Assembly (NCBI GenBank): GCA_025997215.1 | Contig: BNUH01000128.1 | Span: 1-6,379 of the forward strand | DNA from: Clostridia bacterium | GTDB lineage: Bacteria; Bacillota_A; Clostridia; Christensenellales; Aristaeellaceae | Direction of reading: 5' to 3' | Length of the DNA: 6,379 nt | Part shown: one piece after another, positions 1 to 5,621 of the stretch | Layout of the letters: every line of letters starts with the position of its first letter | Position numbering within the stretch: position 1 is the first letter of the stretch | Notes under the pieces: model-generated | What the model saw: only the letters and a program-made list of their open reading frames with translations | What the model was told of the DNA's origin: nothing | Database searches by the model: none | Program-made: the position numbers and the translations under genes

Positions 1-180
1 TATTGTGTCAAGCTCATGATGTCCGGCAACGCCAAAGGCCGCTGCTCCTGGATGTGGTTCGATCCCTTCGCGGAGTTTGCCAAAATCACCGCGACCCTTG
101 GTGACGATGGTAAGCTGCACACGAAGCTGACCTATCCCAATGGGAAAGGCGAGTTTGTCAATATTTGGTTGGGGCTGTAA
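1..180 (+). CDS. C-terminal part of an unidentified protein (5' end outside window)
   Basis: The frame is open from base 1 to a TAA at 178-180 and gives the last 59 residues of a protein that begins left of the window. The visible part contains WMWFDPFAEF, then an alternating polar and hydrophobic stretch, and ends in GEFVNIWLGL. This would suit a beta-rich soluble or exported domain, but no family motif is recognisable and I assign no function. It is the only gene on the plus strand. It converges on the Rpn locus, with a long inverted repeat between the two stop codons. The coherent residue composition and the clean stop before the hairpin make it likely to be a real gene end. Confidence 0.55.
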   Translation, partial: YCVKLMMSGNAKGRCSWMWFDPFAEFAKITATLGDDGKLHTKLTYPNGKGEFVNIWLGL

Positions 181-201
181 GGTTCTGTGCATATCACCAT
201 T

Positions 202-240
202 CCTTAGAACTCCCTTGATTTGTCAAGGGAGTTCTAAAGG
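202..240. terminator. Perfect 15-bp inverted repeat between convergent genes, probable bidirectional terminator
   Basis: The arms TTAGAACTCCCTTGA (204-218) and its exact complement (223-237) enclose a 4-base TTTG loop. Two more G-C pairs follow beyond a single bulged A at 238. The hairpin starts 21 bases after the plus-strand stop at 180 and lies 6 bases beyond the minus-strand stop at 246, the usual place for a shared terminator of convergent genes. Neither side has a run of T, so it is not a textbook intrinsic terminator. It may act as a 3'-end-protecting hairpin instead. Confidence 0.55.
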
Positions 241-245
241 GTAGT

Positions 246-476
246 TCATACGTGTTGCTCCCGCAATCGCTTTATTTCGCTTATAGGAAGGTCGGTCAGA
301 TCGGCAATCAGATCATCAGGATCATTGCGTTTTATCAACTTTGTAGCCACTTTTATGGCTCTGCTGATATCGCCCTCAGTCCGGCCTCTTGCCCTGCCTC
401 TTGCCTCGCCTATCTCCAAGCCCTCTTCAAACCGAACTTCCCCGATTTCCTCCACCGTAATATCGGCAAATAACAC
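246..476 (-). CDS. Stand-alone copy of the Rpn C-terminal domain (RpnS-like antitoxin), 76 residues
   Basis: This small gene is a second copy of the last part of the nuclease gene just upstream. The protein starts GTG-LFADITVEEIG, passes through one GEAR and one GRAR unit, and ends ISEIKRLREQHV. Outside the repeat number and the last four residues it is identical in protein to residues 239-326 of the nuclease. It begins 15 bases after the nuclease stop codon and in the same frame. Its own ribosome site GGAGG (485-489) lies 8 bases before the GTG (474-476), so translation is probably coupled. In the Rpn family the separately translated C-terminal domain binds the full-length nuclease and blocks it, so I infer that this copy is an extra antitoxin. 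A decayed duplication is the alternative. The synonymous pattern of differences speaks against decay. Confidence 0.75.
   Translation of the reverse strand: MLFADITVEEIGEVRFEEGLEIGEARGRARGRTEGDISRAIKVATKLIKRNDPDDLIADLTDLPISEIKRLREQHV
388..411 (-). repeat. 12-base GEAR/GRAR repeats in the stand-alone copy (two units)
   Basis: There are two 12-base units on the plus strand, CTTGCCCTGCCT and CTTGCCTCGCCT, encoding GRAR and GEAR on the minus strand. They match the six-unit array in the nuclease gene, with one Glu replaced by Arg. Confidence 0.85.
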
Positions 477-484
477 GCTGCGTA

Positions 485-489
485 CCTCC
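485..489 (-). promoter_or_regulatory. Ribosome binding site of the stand-alone RpnS-like gene
   Basis: GGAGG lies 8 bases upstream of the GTG at 474-476 and 2 bases after the nuclease stop codon at 492-494. The same site, at the same spacing, lies inside the nuclease gene at 779-783. The duplication therefore carried its translation start with it. The GTG and this spacing decide the start of the 76-residue gene. Confidence 0.75.
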
Positions 490-491
490 GT

Positions 492-770
492 TTACGCATA
501 CAGCCCTCTTAAGCGCTTAATCTCGCTAATGGGGAGATCGGTCAGATCGGCTATCAGATCATCAGGATCGTTGCGTTTTATCAACTTTGTAGCCACTTTT
601 ATGGCTCTGCTGATATCGCCTTCAGTCCGGCCCCTTGCCTCACCTCTTGCCTCGCCTCTTGCCTCGCCCCTTGCCTCGCCCCTTGCCTCGCCTCTTGCCT
701 CGCCTATCTCCAAGCCCTCTTCAAACCGAACTTCCCCGATTTCCTCCACCGTAATATCAGCAAATAGCAC
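492..770 (-). CDS. Internal gene for the Rpn C-terminal domain (RpnS-type antitoxin), 92 residues, in frame within the nuclease gene
   Basis: Val239 of the nuclease is encoded by a GTG (768-770) that has a perfect GGAGG (779-783) eight bases upstream. Translation from it gives a 92-residue protein, LFADITVEEIG to KRLRGLYA, carrying all six GEAR repeats. Published work on Rpn proteins shows that their variable C-terminal domains with 4-residue repeats are made separately from internal starts and neutralise the full-length toxin. The match here in position, repeat type and start site is close. Conservation of the same start in the downstream duplicate supports its use. Expression itself is inferred. 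Confidence 0.65.
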   Translation of the reverse strand: MLFADITVEEIGEVRFEEGLEIGEARGEARGEARGEARGEARGEARGRTEGDISRAIKVATKLIKRNDPDDLIADLTDLPISEIKRLRGLYA

Positions 771-1484
771 GCTGCGCACCTCCGTTCCATGTGTCTTTAA
801 GAAGTCTGACATTATATTATGCCCAATGCAGTATTTTATAGCCGTCTCGACGGCTTTCGTTAAGTCTTTCCCTGTAGCTTTTGCCTCATTCACTTTGGCG
901 GTGAATAATGTATAGTCTTGAAGAGATTTACTCTTCGCTAATATCTCCGAATTTCTGCCAGCATTAATATTATAAACTGGAATCACCAATTCCAGCTGTG
1001 TATCCAATTCAGGATCGTCGATGACATCAGCGACTTTCTTGAAAGCATCCGAAAGCCTCAGTTTGGTAACATCCGGTTTCTCTTCTGCTCCGTTATAAAG
1101 GACAAAGCACCGGATCTTATCAATTTCCTGCAGCGTCGACTTGTAAAACGGCTTCGGATCATGATATATTCTCTTCAGAATCTCCACAATATAAAGTAAA
1201 ATTCTGAACGGCATGTTCGGATTCCACGTCGATTGGTGCTCGATCAGAATGATCAGCATGTTATCCAGCACAAAAGACACATCGTTGACCAGCCCATAGA
1301 ACAGCGCGTTGTCGATCGTGTTAACCTCAATAGGCGTATCCGCCGGGTATGCCACATTCGAAAACGCATTGTATATCTCAATCAAGCGTTGATTCGTCTC
1401 CGAAAAATAGGAGGCGAAAACGCTGCTCTTATACTGCCGATTCGCTTTTGAGCGGCCCTTAGACTTCACAACTTTCTTGGACAT
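492..1484 (-). CDS. Rpn-family recombination-promoting nuclease / YhgA-like putative transposase (full-length RpnL), 330 residues
   Basis: This is a PD-(D/E)XK-fold DNA nuclease of the Rpn family, long annotated as a putative transposase. Family members cut DNA, promote recombination and have been shown to be toxic anti-phage proteins. The core is visible as NDVSF (Asp68) followed by LIILIEHQST (Glu82-x-Gln84) and then MPFRILLY, the family hallmark. The N-terminal FASYFSETNQRLIEIYNAF is also family-like. Residues 239-330 form the C-terminal domain, with (GEAR)6 at 261-284 and a closing DLPISEIKRLRGLYA. I chose the ATG at 1484. It has AGGGAGGG nine bases upstream and an extended -10 promoter just before it. 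A longer reading from TTG at 1565 would run through that promoter. The gene looks more AT-rich than argS, which fits transfer. All catalytic residues are present, so it is probably active. Confidence 0.88.
   Translation of the reverse strand: MSKKVVKSKGRSKANRQYKSSVFASYFSETNQRLIEIYNAFSNVAYPADTPIEVNTIDNALFYGLVNDVSFVLDNMLIILIEHQSTWNPNMPFRILLYIVEILKRIYHDPKPFYKSTLQEIDKIRCFVLYNGAEEKPDVTKLRLSDAFKKVADVIDDPELDTQLELVIPVYNINAGRNSEILAKSKSLQDYTLFTAKVNEAKATGKDLTKAVETAIKYCIGHNIMSDFLKTHGTEVRSVLFADITVEEIGEVRFEEGLEIGEARGEARGEARGEARGEARGEARGRTEGDISRAIKVATKLIKRNDPDDLIADLTDLPISEIKRLRGLYA
634..705 (-). repeat. Six tandem 12-base repeats encoding (GEAR)6
   Basis: The plus-strand unit is CTTGCCTCGCCT with small variation, starting at 634, 646, 658, 670, 682 and 694. 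It reads as Gly-Glu-Ala-Arg on the minus strand with a mix of AGA and AGG codons. The unit length is a multiple of three, so gain or loss of units keeps the frame. The protein stretch should form a charged amphipathic helix. In Rpn antitoxin domains such a helix lies at the dimer interface and varies in repeat number among strains. Confidence 0.92.
779..783 (-). promoter_or_regulatory. Internal Shine-Dalgarno site for the RpnS-type product
   Basis: GGAGG inside the nuclease coding sequence (codons for Thr-Glu-Val) is placed 8 bases before the in-frame GTG at 768-770. It is as strong as the site before the full-length ATG and is preserved in the duplicate. Confidence 0.65.
811..816 (-). promoter_or_regulatory. 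Candidate internal -10 element upstream of the internal RpnS start
   Basis: A perfect TATAAT on the minus strand lies about 40 bases upstream of the internal GTG, so a transcript from it would carry a leader of roughly 35 bases including the internal ribosome site. The best -35 at a 17-base spacing, ATAAAA, matches only three of six bases. The element lies in AT-rich codons for Asn-Ile-Met, so it could be chance. Confidence 0.25.
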
Positions 1485-1492
1485 AGCGTCGT

Positions 1493-1500
1493 CCCTCCCT
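1493..1500 (-). promoter_or_regulatory. Ribosome binding site deciding the nuclease start
   Basis: AGGGAGGG lies nine bases upstream of the ATG at 1482-1484. This rules in the ATG over the TTG at 1565, which has no such site. Confidence 0.75.
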
Positions 1501-1509
1501 TCGTTTATT

Positions 1510-1538
1510 AGTATAGCAGAATCGCCCGATCTTATCAA
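1510..1538 (-). promoter_or_regulatory. Sigma-A type promoter of the Rpn locus with extended -10
   Basis: On the minus strand TTGATA (1533-1538) is separated by exactly 17 bases from TATACT (1510-1515). A TGC directly before the -10 makes it an extended -10. Each hexamer matches consensus at five of six positions. Transcription would start near 1503, about 19 bases before the ATG, leaving just room for the ribosome site. No other promoter of this quality is seen near the locus, so both the nuclease and the downstream copy are probably on this transcript. Confidence 0.75.
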
Positions 1539-1597
1539 CCGCACAAATTCGGCGGTAAAACTCAATGATACCTACCAACAAATTTCTCCATATCATC

Positions 1598-1627
1598 GCC
1601 TTTATGGGCACTACAACCCATAAAGGC
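1598..1627 (-). terminator. 11-bp hairpin after the GyrI-like gene, probable terminator
   Basis: The perfect arms GCCTTTATGGG (1598-1608) and CCCATAAAGGC (1617-1627) enclose an 8-base loop. The hairpin starts 19 bases past the stop codon of the GyrI-like gene and lies ahead of the Rpn promoter, separating the two transcription units. It is followed on the minus strand by GATGATATGG rather than a T run, so it is an incomplete intrinsic terminator. Confidence 0.5.
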
Positions 1628-1646
1628 ATGAATCTCAACCCACTCG

Positions 1647-2147
1647 CTACTCTATCTCAATCCCATAATCCAGCACAACGTTCCCATGCTCATCCGGCGT
1701 GGTAAACCTAGGACAATTGTACAGTTCGAACGCCCAGCCGCCATCCTTGCGCGCCATGCCGTGTTCCTTTGCGGCGTTTACGCAGCGTTCGTGGGCGTCC
1801 ATGCCATAGAGTTCGCCCGTTTTTTCGTCGCCGTACAGCCAGCAGATGGCATAGTCGGTCGCGGGGATATCGACATAAGTATAACCTTCAGGCGCTTCGG
1901 TGTCGCTCGGGAAGAACATGCCGATCCAATACTCGAACGGGTCCGCGTCGCGCATCAGTCCTACGTAGGCGTCGCCCGCTTCGGCCAGACCGCCCAGCTT
2001 CTCCAGCGGCTCGAACCAGCCGTTCTGGAAAAATTCGCCCCACTTATGCCCGAACGAACCGTTGTTCAGCCGATCGCCGTCGACATACCTCTTGCCGATG
2101 AATCGGCATTGTGGATAGGAAACCTTCTGGACGTTCGTGATCTTCAT
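1647..2147 (-). CDS. GyrI-like / AraC-type effector-binding domain protein, 166 residues
   Basis: This appears to be a stand-alone small-molecule binding domain of the GyrI-like (AraC effector-binding, BmrR C-terminal) superfamily. Such proteins bind diverse hydrophobic or cationic ligands, and some hydrolyse or sequester toxic compounds. Supporting motifs are FIGKRYV near residue 16, the core strand FEYWIGMFF at 71-79, the hairpin EGYTYVDIPATDYAICWL at 87-104, WAFELYNCPRF at 138-148 with the usual pocket Glu (Glu141), and the terminal strand NVVLDYGIEIE. There is no DNA-binding domain, so it is not itself a regulator of the AraC or MerR type. The ATG at 2147 has GGAGG seven bases upstream (2155-2159). 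It follows argS by 16 bases and is probably co-transcribed with it. The natural ligand cannot be read from the sequence. Confidence 0.8.
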   Translation of the reverse strand: MKITNVQKVSYPQCRFIGKRYVDGDRLNNGSFGHKWGEFFQNGWFEPLEKLGGLAEAGDAYVGLMRDADPFEYWIGMFFPSDTEAPEGYTYVDIPATDYAICWLYGDEKTGELYGMDAHERCVNAAKEHGMARKDGGWAFELYNCPRFTTPDEHGNVVLDYGIEIE

Positions 2148-2163
2148 AAAGAGTCCTCCATTT

Positions 2164-3882
2164 CTACATTTTAATAGGCGCTTGAATGCCTAATAGGTAC
2201 AGTCCCGTTTTCAACGTATCCCTCACTGTCTCGGTGAGGACTACGCGCGCGAGTTGATCGACCCGCTCACCCTCCAGTATGCGGTGTTCGTAATAATAAC
2301 GGTTGTACGCCTGGGCTATCTGGGTGATGTGGCGGGTCAGGATCGACGGCTCGTACTTGTGTGCGGCATCCTCGACGGCTTCGGGGAATCGGGAGAGCAG
2401 CCGCAGCACGGCTTGGGCCTCATCGTTGGAAAGGTCGGCAGCGTTCCAGTCGTTATCCTGCCATACCAACCCCGCGTCCTTAGCCTTCTCCAGCAACGAG
2501 CAGCACCGCGCATGGGTATACTGGACGTATGGGCCCGTCTCGCCGTCGAAGTTTAGCACGCGTTCCCACCGAAAATCCACATCCTTGATGCGGCTGCTGC
2601 TTAGCATCGCGTATACCACCGCGCCCACGCCGATGACGCGCGCCGTGGCATCCTTCTCGGGCAGGTCGGGAGACTTCTCATCGATAAGAGTGCGCGCCTT
2701 TGCGATAGCCGCGTCGAGCACATCCTCCAGGTAGACGATGTGGCCTTCGCGCGTGGCCAGCGGCTGGCCTTCGTAGCTGACCATGCCGTACGACACGTGG
2801 ACGAGATCCTTCGCCCAGGGGTAGCCCATCAGCTCCAGCACCTTAAAGAACTGCCTGAAGTGTAGATCCTGATGGTAAGCCACAACATATAGACATTTGT
2901 CGAAATGGAACGTATTCGCGCGATAAATGGCAGCCGCCAAGTCGCGCGTGGCATACAGCGTCGCGCCGTCGCGTTTGAGTATCAATGCGGGCGGCATGTT
3001 CGAGTCGGTGAGATCCACGATCGACGCGCCGTCGCTGACGGTCAGCAGGCCCTTCTCGCGCAGCTCGTCCACGACGGGCTGCATCTTATCATTGTAGAAT
3101 GATTCACCCGTATAATAATCGAACGTCACGCCCAGCAGGCCGTATATCTTAGCCACGTCGCGCAGCGTCAGCTCTTTGAGCCATTCGAATAGGCCCAACG
3201 CCTCCGGGTCGCCTTGCTCGATCTTCAGGAACCATTCGCGGCCTTCGGCATCCAGCGCCGGATTATCCTCGGCCTCTTTATGGAATCGTACATAAAGATC
3301 GACCAGCGCCTGAACGCCGCCGTTCTCGACGTCCTCTTTCGAGCCCCAATGCTTGAAGGCGCTTAGCATCTTGCCAAACTGCGTACCCCAGTCGCCCAGG
3401 TGATTGATGCCTATAACAGTAAAACCAAGATATTCAAATAAACGTTTCAGCGAGTGGCCGATCATGGTGGTGGACAGATGGCCGATGTGGAAACGCTTGG
3501 CGATGTTGACGGAACTATAATCGATGACGATCGTCTTGCCGCTGCCCTCATCCGTCGCGCCAAACCGTCCGCCGGCTTCGCGGATGGCATCCAGCGTGAA
3601 GCGCGTGAACGCCTCGCGTTCCAACGCGAAGTTGAGGTAACCTCCGGCCACGCTTGCCGAGGCCAATCCATTCGCGGTCCAGCTTGCGGCCAACGCCGAG
3701 GCGATGGCTGGCGGGGCCTTCCTCAACGCCTTCGCGAACCGGAAACAGGGCAGCGCGTAATCCCCCAGCGCGGGGTCGGGCGGGACCTCCAGCATGGCGG
3801 GAATGTCAGCGTCGGCGGGCGGGTCGGCGTCGAACGCGGCCTGGTATGATTGGATGATGGCGGCGGCGAGTTTGGATTTCAT
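2164..3882 (-). CDS. argS: Arginyl-tRNA synthetase, 572 residues
   Basis: This class I aminoacyl-tRNA synthetase attaches arginine to tRNA-Arg in the cytoplasm. The N-terminal tRNA D-loop-binding (Add-1) domain covers about residues 1-110 and contains GDYALPCFRFAK. The catalytic domain carries SSVNIAKRFHIGHLS with HIGH at 132-135, INHLGDWGTQFGK at 159-171, and SYGMVSYEGQPLATREG at 364-380, where the KMSKS loop is replaced as in many ArgS proteins. The anticodon-binding helical domain begins around PYVQYTHAR (451-459) and ends with the family-typical LLGIQAPIKM. Length is normal and the gene is intact. I prefer the ATG at 3882, giving MKSKLAAAI, which matches the usual family N-terminus. ATG 3891 and TTG 3909 are also in frame. 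The only ribosome-like element, AAGAGG (3895-3900), is 12 bases from ATG 3882 and 3 bases from ATG 3891, so the exact start is uncertain. Confidence 0.96.
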   Translation of the reverse strand: MKSKLAAAIIQSYQAAFDADPPADADIPAMLEVPPDPALGDYALPCFRFAKALRKAPPAIASALAASWTANGLASASVAGGYLNFALEREAFTRFTLDAIREAGGRFGATDEGSGKTIVIDYSSVNIAKRFHIGHLSTTMIGHSLKRLFEYLGFTVIGINHLGDWGTQFGKMLSAFKHWGSKEDVENGGVQALVDLYVRFHKEAEDNPALDAEGREWFLKIEQGDPEALGLFEWLKELTLRDVAKIYGLLGVTFDYYTGESFYNDKMQPVVDELREKGLLTVSDGASIVDLTDSNMPPALILKRDGATLYATRDLAAAIYRANTFHFDKCLYVVAYHQDLHFRQFFKVLELMGYPWAKDLVHVSYGMVSYEGQPLATREGHIVYLEDVLDAAIAKARTLIDEKSPDLPEKDATARVIGVGAVVYAMLSSSRIKDVDFRWERVLNFDGETGPYVQYTHARCCSLLEKAKDAGLVWQDNDWNAADLSNDEAQAVLRLLSRFPEAVEDAAHKYEPSILTRHITQIAQAYNRYYYEHRILEGERVDQLARVVLTETVRDTLKTGLYLLGIQAPIKM

Positions 3883-3963
3883 CGAGTGCATGCACCTCTT
3901 AACAGCCAATTAGTGTACTTAGTAAAGTTCGTCAGGTGTTCTCAAATTCCTGCTACCAGTACA

Positions 3964-3992
3964 ACTATAGTTAACTGCCCGTGCTTTGGTAA
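3964..3992 (-). promoter_or_regulatory. Candidate promoter for argS
   Basis: On the minus strand TTACCA (3987-3992) is 17 bases from TATAGT (3964-3969). The -10 matches consensus at five of six positions but the -35 at only four. It overlaps the end of the upstream permease gene, which is compatible with an argS unit starting here. Read-through from the ABC operon is the alternative, since no terminator is visible in the 88 bases between the genes. Confidence 0.28.
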
Positions 3993-4771
3993 TGCTTCAC
4001 ACCCTTATTCCATACAACCAAAGATATTAGCAGAAAACTTATCCCGGCTGGCAGCGCTAGAAAACCCGTCCATAATGGCTGCCCCCAACCGCACGCCGCC
4101 GACGCCGGGTAAAAACTTACCAACAATACAGGCATCAAAAATGTGAACATACTCCATAACCATCGTGGCATGTAGTCAATGGGTACGCGCGTGACCTGAT
4201 AGCTGGCGTTGGTGAGTATGAATATCCAGTCGAGCGCCTTGATCGTGTAGAATGCAATCCCGGCGCATAGTATAAATACTCCGCTGTATAATAATATTCC
4301 ACCAATAACAGATAACCCGATGACCAGCGCGATGAATGGTGTGATAGAACCATTAAGTCTTATTAACAACCATATAGATATACCCAATCCCAGTGACGCG
4401 CGCATCAGCCGATGGATGTGGAATACCGATCCCGCAACCTGGAATGGTATGCCGCGCGGCCGCAGCATCACCCGATCGAAGTCGCCCGACTGCAGCATCT
4501 TCCAGGGAAAATAGTCGAAACCTCGGCAGAAACTCTCCGCCATGCCGTATGACGCCAACGCCAGCGAGTATACCAGCAGGATGCGCTCCCAATTCCACAC
4601 CCCAATCGAACCCATCCGGCTGAACATCAGCAGCGTGGGCAGCGGATCCGACAGACACACTACCAGCACCTGGATGCACATCATCCACCAGCCCTTATAC
4701 TCCAGGCCGGACAGCAGATGCATATGCAGGTATGACAGGTATAGGCCGATATCCTTACGGAGACTTCGCAT
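3971..4771 (-). CDS. ABC-2 type transporter permease (DUF990 / COG3694-like), 266 residues
   Basis: This is one of two membrane subunits of a putative exporter of the COG4586-COG4587-COG3694 type, found mainly in Gram-positive bacteria and cyanobacteria. The substrate is unknown. The diagnostic motif is SGDFDRVMLRPRG (95-107), the cytoplasmic signature of this permease pair. Hydrophobic segments lie around residues 31-52, 64-80, 127-138, 144-176, 204-222 and 234-253, which fits six membrane spans. VPIDYMPRWLW (196-206) matches the conserved loop before the fifth span. The ATG at 4771 has GGGAGG (4780-4785) eight bases upstream, inside the end of the preceding permease gene, which stops 4 bases before this ATG. 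This is tight coupling and the subunits presumably form a heterodimer. The gene is intact and of normal length. Confidence 0.87.
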   Translation of the reverse strand: MRSLRKDIGLYLSYLHMHLLSGLEYKGWWMMCIQVLVVCLSDPLPTLLMFSRMGSIGVWNWERILLVYSLALASYGMAESFCRGFDYFPWKMLQSGDFDRVMLRPRGIPFQVAGSVFHIHRLMRASLGLGISIWLLIRLNGSITPFIALVIGLSVIGGILLYSGVFILCAGIAFYTIKALDWIFILTNASYQVTRVPIDYMPRWLWSMFTFLMPVLLVSFYPASAACGWGQPLWTGFLALPAGISFLLISLVVWNKGVKHYQSTGS

Positions 4772-4775
4772 ATGC

Positions 4776-5621
4776 TCAACCTCCCTGCACGATGATGCTG
4801 CGGAGTTTATGCCGCATGAGTATTCTGCCTAATGTAATAAATATGGTTATCCATATAAGCTGAACCAGAATGGTTATCCACGCCTCGGATGGCGGCGTTA
4901 CCCCTACGTATAATCGCAGCGGCAGCTCGACCAGCCCGGCGAAAGGCTGCAGCGCGAGGAAGCGTTGCAACGCGTCCGGCCACATGACCAGCGGCAGGTA
5001 CGATCCGGACAGTACTCCGCTGATCAGAAACATTATGTAAGTTGGACCTTCACCCCACGTGATCCCCATCCGCACCACGGTCGTCAGCATCGCGAACGCC
5101 GTGCTCAATGCAAATGCCGTCACGAGCGCGCACAGGAAAAGCGCGAATCCCGCCGCCGACGCCGGAGCATGCAACCCAAATGAGCCTGGCATGATCACAC
5201 CCGCGAGCATGGTTATCAGCGCACGCCACCAGATTCGGCCTAAATTGCCCGCGGCAATCTTGAAGAACCAGTGGACGTATAGATCCAGCGGTCTTACCAA
5301 TTCCACACCAATGTCGCCATTGGTAATTTTCGCCAATATTTCCGAATCCACCGACATTGGGATGACCGCCCAGATCATCTGGGTCAGCCAAATATAGGAT
5401 GCCATCTGCTCGAATGACATCGTGGCGTTGTCCCTCATGCCACCATACTTGTAGAATATAGAGTATACCGTCAACTCGATCAGCGCCCAGAATATGCTTA
5501 TGCTCGCGCTGGCCAGCGCCGCCACGCGGTACTGCAGCGACTCCGCCGTGCGCAGCAGGAACAGCGCGCCACAAGCCTTTATCGATCTGAATACAGTAGA
5601 ATTCGCGGCATTACTGGTCAT
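4776..5621 (-). CDS. ABC-2 type transporter permease (DUF990 / COG4587-like), 281 residues
   Basis: This is the partner membrane subunit of the exporter. The hallmark is [15 protein letters not shown] at 101-115, the counterpart of the GDFDRVMLRP motif in the second permease. Hydrophobic stretches around residues 33-57, 74-90, 130-148, 155-183, 194-214 and 248-266 suggest six membrane segments. The C-terminus is short and basic (RHKLRS). The ATG at 5619-5621 lies inside the ATPase gene, with an 11-base overlap in another frame. AAGGAG (5632-5637) is ten bases upstream. The order ATPase, permease, permease with overlapping ends is the standard arrangement of this system. The gene is intact. 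The transported compound cannot be read from the sequence. Confidence 0.87.
   Translation of the reverse strand: MTSNAANSTVFRSIKACGALFLLRTAESLQYRVAALASASISIFWALIELTVYSIFYKYGGMRDNATMSFEQMASYIWLTQMIWAVIPMSVDSEILAKITNGDIGVELVRPLDLYVHWFFKIAAGNLGRIWWRALITMLAGVIMPGSFGLHAPASAAGFALFLCALVTAFALSTAFAMLTTVVRMGITWGEGPTYIMFLISGVLSGSYLPLVMWPDALQRFLALQPFAGLVELPLRLYVGVTPPSEAWITILVQLIWITIFITLGRILMRHKLRSIIVQGG

Larger units (their letters stand above)
246..491 (-). repeat. Downstream copy of tandem 3'-end duplication
   Basis: This segment is homologous to 492-785. The offset is 294 bases at the upstream edge (ACGGAG region) and 246 at the stop codons; the 48-base difference equals four 12-base repeat units. 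The longest exact match is 69 bases, 396-464 against 690-758. Similarity starts abruptly right after the nuclease TAA and fades over the final codons before the TGA. The two copies are in direct orientation and adjoin each other, as expected from a tandem duplication by unequal crossing-over. Confidence 0.85.
492..785 (-). repeat. Upstream copy of tandem 3'-end duplication (inside the nuclease gene)
   Basis: This is the partner of 246-491 in the same direct orientation. It spans the internal ribosome site, the GTG, the GEAR array and the stop codon of the nuclease gene. It is longer than its partner by 48 bases, exactly four GEAR units. Confidence 0.85.

Noticed and set aside
634..705. CRISPR-like array
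   Set aside because: The 12-base units are directly adjacent with no spacers and encode an in-frame peptide repeat.
325..915. Long plus-strand open frame of 196 codons with a repetitive LASPLASPLASP protein
   Set aside because: It is the antisense of the GEAR repeat and the duplicated tail. Low-complexity repeats free of stops in one frame often leave opposite frames open. It has no ribosome site and no family likeness.
492..1484. Reading the YhgA-like gene as a mobile element
   Set aside because: The family is named a putative transposase, but no terminal inverted repeats or target duplications flank the gene. Current knowledge treats these proteins as nucleases with toxin-antitoxin behaviour.
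1538..1556. Short inverted repeat ACCGC-9-GCGGT next to the -35 of the Rpn promoter, possible operator
   Set aside because: Five-base arms are too short to stand above chance, and no regulator gene is nearby.
1485..1565. N-terminal extension of the nuclease from TTG 1565
   Set aside because: It would run through a good promoter and has no ribosome site. The ATG at 1484 has both signals in the right place.
2740..2795. Loss of the KMSKS loop in ArgS
   Set aside because: GQPLATREG differs from KMSKS, but many functional ArgS enzymes, including that of E. coli, lack the canonical motif, so it is not a defect.
3883..3909. N-terminal extension of argS from TTG 3909
   Set aside because: The TTG directly follows an in-frame stop and lacks a ribosome site. 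The family N-terminus fits MKSKL at 3882.
3963..3972. Palindrome AACTATAGTT at the end of the second permease gene
   Set aside because: It is ten bases without a loop, so it is neither a terminator nor a recognisable operator. It coincides with the weak -10 candidate.
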